A stretch of DNA of 5,006 nucleotides. Origin: Chloroflexota bacterium (GTDB lineage Bacteria; Chloroflexota; Dehalococcoidia; SM23-28-2; RBG-16-64-32). The notes below the pieces were generated by a model. It did no database searches, had not been told where the DNA came from, and worked only from the letters and a program-made list of their open reading frames with translations. This document shows positions 1 through 5,006 of the stretch, piece after piece; position 1 is the first letter of the stretch, and each line of letters starts with the position of its first letter. The translations under genes and the position numbers were made by a program. The stretch lies in NCBI GenBank assembly GCA_005880055.1, contig VBJS01000234.1, forward strand, positions 1-5,006, given 5' to 3'.

Positions 1-2319
1 GTGATCGGGCAGGGCGGGCTGGTCGCCCACGAGGCCAGAGCCGATGCGACGGTCACGACATGGGCCGCCTCGGCGCCGGCCGAAGGCCTGACGTTGGCGG
101 CCGGAAAGTTCGTCGTGATGATGCGGATGAGCGACAACACGGAGATCGCGACCTACCTCTATCCTGAAGATGCGGGATTGGCGGACGAATACCTGTCGGC
201 CGCCGCGGCCTATCTGGAGGCGTTCTCGCGAGTGCTCGGCCCGTACCCCTTTCCGCGCTTCTCCATCGGGGAGAATTTCTTCGCCAGCGGGCTTGGCATG
301 CCGTCCTACACGCTCCTCGGGGCCGGCTCGATCCGGCGCCACTACACCCAGCCCTACGCCCTGGGCCATGAAATCGTGCACTCCTGGATCGGCAATCACG
401 TCTTCAACGACAACGGCGGAAACTGGGCGGAAGGGCTGACGACGTACCTGGCGAACTATTACTGGCACGAGCTGAAAGGCGATCTGCAGAAGGCCCGCGA
501 GGAGCGGCGCATGATGTTGCTGAGCTACGCCGTGTACGTCCCGCCCGATCAGGACTATCCGCTCGTGCAGTTCAAGCGGAAGTCCGATCAACGCGACAAC
601 GCGATCGGCTACAACAAGGCCGCCATGGTCTTTCACATGCTGCGCCGGGAGATCAGCGACGACCGCTTCTTCGCGGCGCTCCGGACGCTGGTGGCCGAGT
701 ACGGGGGCCGGCGGATCGGCTGGCGTGAGGTGGAAGCGCTCTTCAGCCGGGTGTCCTCGCGCGACCTGCGCCCGTTCTTCGCCCGGTGGATCGAGCGGGC
801 GGGCGCCGCCGACGTCAAGGCCGAGGCCGATCCGGACTATCACGTCTTCCGTCGGATCCCCCGGCCAGACCTGCCTGCCATGCTCAACCTGTTCGCCACC
901 GACTCACGGCGGATTGTAGTGGTTCCGGACGGAGGCGCTGCCGCCGGGGAGCCCTATCGGGCACTCGCGGAGCGGGTCGCCAATCAGGAGGGTGTGGTGC
1001 TGCGGTCGGCAGGCGAGGTCGGCGCGGCCGGCAAGGATCTTCGCGACGCGTCGGTCTTGCTGCTCGGAGGGCCGCACGCGGGGCCGGCCTTTGCGTGGGC
1101 GGCGCGCGGCCTGCCACCCGGCGTGCAGCTCCAGCCGGATGGGTTTCGAGTCGCAGGCAAAGACTATCAGGGGAGCGGGATGGCGCTGCTGCTGTCCTTC
1201 AGGAACCCGGACGATCCCGCTCATGTCGTCTCCGTCTTCTACGGCCTCTCGCCGGAGGCGGTGAAGCCGGTCGCGCGCCTCCTGTTCTTCTATGGATGGA
1301 ACAGCTACCTGGTCTTCGACAACAGCGCGGTGATCGCGCGCGGCGATGAACCGCCTCGTCCCCCGGTGGGCGCGCCGGTCAGCGCCGGGACCGAGAGGCA
1401 TCTGCGCAATATTCGCCACTATTTCTCCTTCGACGGGCGATCCCTGATTTTTCAATCCACGCGGGACGGGCGCGGATGCTACCAGCAGTACGTGATGGGA
1501 TTGGACGGGCGCGACGTGCGCATGGTCAGCACGGGTCGGGGCACCACCACCTGCGGCTATTTCCTGCCCGGGGACCGACGGGTGCTCTTTTCGTCCACGC
1601 ACGCCAAGGGCCCGGAGTGCCCGCCCAGGCCGTCGGCCCAGGGCCGGTACCTCTGGTCCCTGGACGACTACGACATCTACACGGCGACCCTCCGCGGGGA
1701 GGACCTCGTGCCGCTGACGAAGACGCCCGGCTACGACGCCGAAGCGACGATCGCACCGGACGGCTCCCGCATCGTCTTCACTTCGGTCCGCGACGATGAC
1801 TTGGAGATCTATTCCATGCGGCTGGACGGCACGGATGTGAAGCGCCTCACGGCGGTGGCGGGCTACGACGGCGGGCCGTTCTTCTCGCCGGACAGCAAGC
1901 GGATCGTGTACCGGGCCCACCATCCGACCGATCCGGCCGAACTGGCGCGCTACCGGGAGCTGCTGGCTCGAAACCTCGTCGAGCCCAGCAAGCTGGAGAT
2001 CTTCGTGATGGACGCCGACGGCGGGAGCCAGCGGCAGGTGACTCGGAACGGCGCGGCGAACTTCGCCCCGTTCTTCCATCCGGACGGCCGGCGCATCATC
2101 TTTTCGTCCAACGTGACCCCCTCCCCGACCCACCCTCCTGCCTTCCACCTCTATCTCATCAACGACGATGGGACCAGCCTCGAGCAGGTCACCGCTGAGG
2201 GCGGCTTCAACAGCTTCCCCATGTTCTCGCCGGACGGCTCGAAGCTCGTGTGGGTGTCCGACCGCGGGGCGAACGCGAAGGGGGAATTCAACATCTTTCT
2301 CGCCGACTGGGTCCCATGA
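1..2319 (+). CDS. M1-like zinc metallopeptidase fused to a TolB-like (PD40) beta-propeller, 5'-truncated
   Basis: The reading frame is open from base 1. The GTG there is probably not the start, because the signal peptide and N-terminal beta domain expected of this family are missing. Visible residues 60-270 form a gluzincin catalytic domain. HEIVH lies at 123-127, and a downstream glutamate in NWAEG (E144) is the likely third zinc ligand. Y204 in GYNKAAM falls about 81 residues after the first histidine, where M1 enzymes carry their catalytic tyrosine. The classical aminopeptidase GAMEN loop is replaced by GLGMPSYTL (97-105), so aminopeptidase activity is uncertain. Residues 300-450 are a linker domain I do not recognise. 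Residues 470-770 carry six PD40-type repeats, including IAPDGSRIVFTS (584-595), FHPDGRRIIFSS (692-703) and FSPDGSKLVWVS (742-753), suggesting a six-bladed propeller. Propellers of this type and peptidases of this form are usually extracytoplasmic, so I infer an exported protein. The stop overlaps the next start by 4 bases. Family call is firm; substrate is unknown. Confidence 0.88.
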   Translation: MIGQGGLVAHEARADATVTTWAASAPAEGLTLAAGKFVVMMRMSDNTEIATYLYPEDAGLADEYLSAAAAYLEAFSRVLGPYPFPRFSIGENFFASGLGMPSYTLLGAGSIRRHYTQPYALGHEIVHSWIGNHVFNDNGGNWAEGLTTYLANYYWHELKGDLQKAREERRMMLLSYAVYVPPDQDYPLVQFKRKSDQRDNAIGYNKAAMVFHMLRREISDDRFFAALRTLVAEYGGRRIGWREVEALFSRVSSRDLRPFFARWIERAGAADVKAEADPDYHVFRRIPRPDLPAMLNLFATDSRRIVVVPDGGAAAGEPYRALAERVANQEGVVLRSAGEVGAAGKDLRDASVLLLGGPHAGPAFAWAARGLPPGVQLQPDGFRVAGKDYQGSGMALLLSFRNPDDPAHVVSVFYGLSPEAVKPVARLLFFYGWNSYLVFDNSAVIARGDEPPRPPVGAPVSAGTERHLRNIRHYFSFDGRSLIFQSTRDGRGCYQQYVMGLDGRDVRMVSTGRGTTTCGYFLPGDRRVLFSSTHAKGPECPPRPSAQGRYLWSLDDYDIYTATLRGEDLVPLTKTPGYDAEATIAPDGSRIVFTSVRDDDLEIYSMRLDGTDVKRLTAVAGYDGGPFFSPDSKRIVYRAHHPTDPAELARYRELLARNLVEPSKLEIFVMDADGGSQRQVTRNGAANFAPFFHPDGRRIIFSSNVTPSPTHPPAFHLYLINDDGTSLEQVTAEGGFNSFPMFSPDGSKLVWVSDRGANAKGEFNIFLADWVP

Positions 2320-3557
2320 AGCCGTGGGAGCGAGTGGTCTTCGGGCTGGTCGCCCTGACCATCCTCGCCGCGATCGGCGTCAAGCTGCACGAACTGGACA
2401 TGCCGGTCGCCCGCTTCGTGCGCTCCTTCGATATTGACGCGCTGAACCTAATCGGCGACCTGGTGGCGTTTCCCGGCAAGGGGGAAGTCGTCGCCGGGGC
2501 ATTTATTCTCATCGGCCTCCTTGGTTGGCGGCGGCAACGTCATCAGCTCGCACCGATGACGTTTTCGATGGCCGGGGTGGGCCATTGGGTCGGCGACTGG
2601 TGGCGTCAGCGCAATCGACTCACAGATATAGGCATGCGCGGGCTCCTCGCGCAACTCAGCATCGCGGCCGCCACCCAGCTCCTCAAGCATTTCATCGGAC
2701 GGCCGCGCCCACGCTTTGCCCACGGCGATGGGCTCGTCCTAGGCCCGTCGCTCGACTCGGGATTGGACTCCTTTCCATCGGGCCATGCCGCGAACGCCTT
2801 CGGCGCAGCGACCTTCCTGGCCTGGTTTTTTCCTGCCGCGCGGGTCCCCCTCTATCTGGTCGCCGGCCTGGTCGCTGTCTCACGCGTGCTCCGTGGCTCG
2901 CACTTTCCCACGGATGTGTTGGCCGGGGCGGTGCTCGGCATTGTGATCGGAAGCCTGGTGGCGGTGGGCCTCACGCGATGGCCGGTCGACGCGCTGCCGG
3001 GTCTTCTGAGAACTGGCACGCCTGTAGCCGTCTCGACGTTCGCAATGCTCTGGGTCGTCCTGCATCCGGCGCCGGCCTGGTCTTATGAGGTCATCTCCCT
3101 CGGGGTGGGTGTCGCGCTGGTGCTCGCGGGCGGTTTCGTGCGGGGGCTCTCCTGGACCTATCTGGAAGGAGAGGATAAAGGTCCGCTACGGGCCGTCGGG
3201 CGCCTGTTATTGATTATTGGAGTGGCGGTTGGTTGCGCGCCCTGGTGGGCCGCCGTCTTGCTGGCCGTTGCGCTGGTGCCGCTGGGGGTTGCCGGATTCC
3301 GTCACCCCCTCCCTTCCCTCTCATGGCCCATTGCTGGTGACCCGTTGAGTGACCCATTGCATCAGTGGAGCAATGGGTGCCCCGAAGAGCAACTGGTGCC
3401 CTGCGCAATGGGCGCTCCGGAACGCAAGGGTGGGGGGGCACTCCCGCGCGTGTTGGCGGAGGTTCCGGTGTGGGGGCGAGAGGCGCTGGCGGTGGGCGCG
3501 GCGCTGGTGGTCTTGGCCGCTCTCCAATCCGTGAAGGGACTGCTCCCGCTCGGGTAA
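2316..3557 (+). CDS. PAP2-family integral membrane phosphatase with long C-terminal membrane extension
   Basis: Predicted 413-residue membrane enzyme that would hydrolyse a phosphate ester or pyrophosphate, probably on a lipid such as undecaprenyl pyrophosphate, phosphatidate or lipid A. The three phosphatase motifs are complete: K124-x6-R131-P132, PSGH at 154-157 (catalytic H157), and S189-R190-x5-H196-x3-D200 (nucleophile H196, D200). Hydrophobic spans occur near 7-24, 56-71, 160-182, 200-218, 238-252, 259-273, 297-325 and 389-408. The ATG at 2316 is chosen because it overlaps the preceding stop (ATGA), begins a normal MKPWERVV membrane N-terminus, and needs translational coupling since no Shine-Dalgarno sequence is visible. 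An in-frame upstream ATG at 2250 would add 22 residues that read as antiframe sequence of the peptidase gene. The core enzyme ends near residue 220. The remaining 190 residues are extra membrane segments, interrupted by a hydrophilic loop (about 329-385) that includes residues encoded by a nested inverted repeat. Substrate cannot be assigned from sequence alone. Confidence 0.9.
   Translation: MKPWERVVFGLVALTILAAIGVKLHELDMPVARFVRSFDIDALNLIGDLVAFPGKGEVVAGAFILIGLLGWRRQRHQLAPMTFSMAGVGHWVGDWWRQRNRLTDIGMRGLLAQLSIAAATQLLKHFIGRPRPRFAHGDGLVLGPSLDSGLDSFPSGHAANAFGAATFLAWFFPAARVPLYLVAGLVAVSRVLRGSHFPTDVLAGAVLGIVIGSLVAVGLTRWPVDALPGLLRTGTPVAVSTFAMLWVVLHPAPAWSYEVISLGVGVALVLAGGFVRGLSWTYLEGEDKGPLRAVGRLLLIIGVAVGCAPWWAAVLLAVALVPLGVAGFRHPLPSLSWPIAGDPLSDPLHQWSNGCPEEQLVPCAMGAPERKGGGALPRVLAEVPVWGREALAVGAALVVLAALQSVKGLLPLG
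3326..3413. repeat. Nested inverted repeat inside the PAP2 coding sequence
   Basis: Three short arms recur in direct order and then inverted. GCCCATTGC (3326-3334) pairs with GCAATGGGC (3405-3413), 9/9. ACCCGTTG (3340-3347) pairs with CAACTGGT (3390-3397), 7/8. ACCCATTGC (3352-3360) pairs with GCAATGGGT (3370-3378), 9/9, around the 9-base loop ATCAGTGGA. Together they can fold as one 88-base interrupted hairpin. It is read in frame as residues 337-366 of the phosphatase, a Pro/Gly/Cys-containing hydrophilic loop between membrane spans. It may be a small palindromic element inserted in frame. The pairing is seen directly; the insertion origin is inferred. Confidence 0.7.
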
Positions 3558-3580
3558 GGGGAGGTTGGGGTAGGAATCCA

Positions 3581-3703
3581 CAGGATGCTCAAAAAGGCCA
3601 GCCAACGAGGCCGCAGGGAGTGAGGACCCCGAGGCGTACTGTTTCGTACGTTGAGGGGTTTGAACGACTGAGAACAAAGTTGGGGGCCTTTTTCAGCATC
3701 CTG
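3581..3703. repeat. 123-bp MITE/REP-like element with 19-bp terminal inverted repeats
   Basis: The ends are CAGGATGCTCAAAAAGGCC (3581-3599) and, inverted, GGCCTTTTTCAGCATCCTG (3685-3703). They are complementary at 18 of 19 positions, and the match stops abruptly on both outer sides. The centre holds a second imperfect hairpin: 3627-3639 pairs with 3646-3658 through CCCC/GGGG, a tandem G-A mismatch, two G-T wobbles and CGTAC/GTACG, with a 6-base loop. There is no coding capacity for a transposase, and no obvious flanking target duplication (GAATCCA on the left, GAATAGG on the right share only GAAT). From memory, similar elements with AAAAAGG/CCTTTTT ends occur in many copies in Nitrospira genomes; this was not verified. 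It sits between convergent genes and its folded RNA could help terminate either transcript. Confidence 0.78.
3591..3612 (-). terminator. Possible weak intrinsic terminator within the inverted-repeat element
   Basis: Read on the minus strand, GGCC (3612-3609), a 9-base loop and GGCC (3599-3596) are followed directly by five T (3595-3591). This could end transcripts of the minus-strand glycosyltransferase unit. The stem is only 4 bp, so it is weak alone. The much longer 19-bp pairing of the element ends would compete with it or reinforce it. Confidence 0.25.
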
Positions 3704-4231
3704 GAATAGGCAGGAAGCGCCACTTGATGATTGTCCACAGTATGATGAGCCCGTGTTTCCAGTTGATCTTCTTTCCGTGCGCGTAGGTCCGTGGCGTGTA
3801 ATGGATCGGGACCTCAACGATTCGCGCTCCGTTTCGCATCAACTTACACACGAGTTCGTTATCGAATTCAAAGCCCTTCGCCTCGACAGACGTCGAGGCC
3901 AGGATGGTTCGCGTGACATAATGGGTTGGATGACGGCCCGGTAATCCTCAGGGTGATATTCGAGGTCGGCGTCCTGGATCAGCACGATGTCGCCCGTGGC
4001 GGCTCGAAATCCGGTGGTCAGCGCCGCGCCTTTCCCGGCGTTCCTTTCATGTGAGATGCTCCGTATTCCTGAAAGTTTCTTCACGATCTCCGTCGTCCCG
4101 TCGCCAGACCCGTCATCCACCACGATGATTTCCTTTTCGATGGGACCGAGGTTCACGGCCTGCACGCGGCGCACGACCGCTTCGATCGTGCTGCGCTCGT
4201 TGTAGGCAGGGACGATGACGGACAGCTTCAT
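3693..4231 (-). pseudogene. Family-2 glycosyltransferase (dolichyl/polyprenyl-phosphate sugar synthase type), broken by internal deletion and frameshift
   Basis: The intact protein would transfer a sugar from a nucleotide-sugar to polyprenyl phosphate at the cytoplasmic membrane face. The ATG at 4231-4229 overlaps the upstream stop and starts MKLSVIVPAYNE, typical of GT-A family 2. VVDDGSGDGT lies at residues 37-46, NAGKG at 64-68, and the DXD motif in QDADLEY at D87/D89. Homology ends at about residue 104 (DYRAVIQPI, base 3920). That frame then reads an Arg/Ser-rich tail to a stop at 3839-3841, giving a 130-residue product. The family C-terminus continues in another frame from about 3914 to 3693: EAKGFEFDNELVCKLM, then EVPIHYTPRTYAHGKKINW and IILWTIIKWRF, for 73 codons. 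Only 5 bases separate the two parts, yet the family normally has some 60-70 more residues there, including the GSRF and TCYK regions. So this is a deletion, not a single-base slip. An assembly or sequencing error is possible but less likely. The final stop lies in the adjacent repeat element. Confidence 0.85.
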
Positions 4232-5006
4232 GATTTGAAGACAGGCTTTTTGGCAAGCAGCACGTACCCGTGCCGGCTCACGACCAGTTGATAGGCGGAG
4301 GCGGGAGCGGGGAGCTTGGCGCGCAGGCGATCCAGCGTGAGGATCATGATCTGGCCCGGACGGTCCAGCAGCGGACGCAGTTTCTCCTCTTCGCCGGGTG
4401 TGATGACCTCGATACAGGGCTTGCCTGCCGGGCAGCGCCGCTTGGCGTAGAACAGAAGGCTGGGTTTGGGACGGCCATAGAAGACGAGGGTGTCCGTCTC
4501 CTCCAAGTTGAGGCCGGCGATGTCGGCCAGCACTTGTGGCGGTTCGATGAAGTACTGATTGAACCGCGGCAGCGCCACGGTGACGATCAACAGCGCGATC
4601 CCGACCATGAGCCCCGAGGCGATGCCGAAGCTCAGACCCGCGCGCCCTGCCGTCAAAGCGGCATAGCCGAAGAGGCCCATCCCGCCGAGAATGAGAAATC
4701 CGATCGCCATCGGGGCCCAGCCCGGACCGACCTGCGCGGCCGCCGGGAACTCCTGGGCGATCTGCGTGTTGAAGCGCTGGTAGCTCCAGTCCAATCCGAC
4801 AAAGGCCAGGCCCAGGAGACATCCCACTCCCAGCGTCAGCCACAATGAAACTGCGCCGGCGCGTCCGCTCTGCGATGAGAGGGACCGGTCCCAAGAGACG
4901 GCGACTAGCAGGGCGGCGGCCGGAAACAGCGGCGCAATGTAATGCGGGAGCCGGGTGGAGGAGAGGGTGAAGAAGATGAATACGCCCAGCACCCAGATCG
5001 CGCAGA
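4228..5006 (-). CDS. PMT/ArnT-like lipid-linked-sugar glycosyltransferase (GT39/GT83 type), C-terminal part
   Basis: The gene is cut by the right edge; 258 codons are visible and the frame is open to the edge, so the in-frame GTG at 4992 is unlikely to be the true start. The visible part is C-terminal. A cut membrane span is followed by the loop FFTLSSTRLPHY (visible residues 11-22), which matches the FFSLS-TKLPHYILPLYP-type signature of bacterial PMT/ArnT-like enzymes. Further spans lie near 22-38, 50-72, 98-118 and 123-145. A hydrophilic tail of about 110 residues (146-258) is probably extracytoplasmic. Enzymes of this type move a sugar from a polyprenyl-phosphate donor to a lipid, glycan or protein outside the cytoplasm. 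The catalytic N-terminal half lies outside the window, so donor and acceptor cannot be inferred. The stop overlaps the GT2 start by 4 bases (TCATGA on the minus strand), indicating one operon in which GT2 would make the donor. No clear Shine-Dalgarno is seen for GT2, which suggests coupling. Confidence 0.82.
   Translation of the reverse strand, partial: CAIWVLGVFIFFTLSSTRLPHYIAPLFPAAALLVAVSWDRSLSSQSGRAGAVSLWLTLGVGCLLGLAFVGLDWSYQRFNTQIAQEFPAAAQVGPGWAPMAIGFLILGGMGLFGYAALTAGRAGLSFGIASGLMVGIALLIVTVALPRFNQYFIEPPQVLADIAGLNLEETDTLVFYGRPKPSLLFYAKRRCPAGKPCIEVITPGEEEKLRPLLDRPGQIMILTLDRLRAKLPAPASAYQLVVSRHGYVLLAKKPVFKS

Noticed and set aside
904..2148. Long open frame on the minus strand (about 414 codons) opposite the peptidase-propeller gene
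   Set aside because: Its translation is Arg/Pro/His/Gly-rich with no recognisable domain, while the plus-strand frame has clear catalytic and propeller motifs. Such antisense frames are common in GC-rich genes.
3432..3438. Run of seven G in the phosphatase gene as a phase-variable or sequencing-error frameshift site
   Set aside because: The annotated frame continues into a sensible transmembrane helix and a normal stop, whereas the alternative frames give Arg/Trp-rich nonsense. There is no evidence of a shift.
3365..3709. Open frame spanning the end of the phosphatase gene and the inverted-repeat element (plus strand)
   Set aside because: It is a shadow of the phosphatase gene continued through a non-coding repeat. 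It is Gly/Arg-rich, with no start context or domain.
3839..3925. Programmed ribosomal frameshift joining the two glycosyltransferase halves
   Set aside because: No slippery heptamer or stimulatory structure is evident, and joining the frames would still leave the central conserved region missing.
4270..4848. Plus-strand open frame opposite the membrane glycosyltransferase
   Set aside because: It is Gln/Asp/Arg-rich with no domain, lying opposite a frame with clear membrane spans and a PMT/ArnT-type motif.
3839..4894. 351-codon minus-strand frame that would extend the glycosyltransferase upstream to 4894
   Set aside because: The part above 4231 is the wrong frame of the membrane glycosyltransferase gene and has no domain character. 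The ATG at 4231 with a 4-base overlap gives the canonical GT2 N-terminus.

Overview
This GC-rich, densely packed bacterial window carries two gene blocks that converge on a short, repeat-filled gap. I infer a Nitrospira-like (Nitrospirota) member or relative. The basis is the GC-rich coding style, the protein types, and a 123-bp inverted-repeat element that resembles, from memory, short repeats in Nitrospira genomes. No ribosomal or other marker gene is present, so the assignment is tentative.

Plus strand, 1-3557: a two-gene unit. The first gene, cut by the left edge, encodes an M1-like (gluzincin) metallopeptidase domain fused to a six-repeat TolB-like (PD40) beta-propeller. Its stop overlaps by 4 bases (ATGA, 2316-2319) the start of a 413-residue integral membrane PAP2-family phosphatase with a complete catalytic signature. 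The 3' part of the phosphatase gene contains a nested inverted repeat (3326-3413) that is translated in frame as an odd hydrophilic loop.

Gap, 3558-3692: this is almost entirely a 123-bp element (3581-3703) with 19-bp terminal inverted repeats and an internal hairpin. Its right end runs into the last codons of the minus-strand gene and supplies that gene's in-frame stop.

Minus strand, 5006-3693: a second two-gene unit. First comes the C-terminal part of a multi-membrane-span lipid-linked-sugar glycosyltransferase (PMT/ArnT-like, GT39/GT83 type), cut by the right edge. It overlaps by 4 bases (4228-4231) a family-2 polyprenyl-phosphate glycosyltransferase. That second gene is broken: its N-terminal half (DXD nucleotide-sugar site) and C-terminal membrane-proximal part are both recognisable, but in different frames and abutting, with roughly 60-70 central codons missing.

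Taken together, the minus-strand pair would normally charge a polyprenyl-phosphate carrier with a sugar (GT2) and transfer that sugar outside the cytoplasm (GT39-like). The convergent PAP2 phosphatase could recycle or trim lipid phosphates in the same envelope pathway. With the GT2 gene disrupted, this copy of the pathway is probably inactive or served by a paralogue elsewhere. I found no RNA gene, CRISPR array, transposase or convincing promoter, and no clear new defence or mobile system. The most unusual material is the cluster of repeats and gene decay at 3326-3920.
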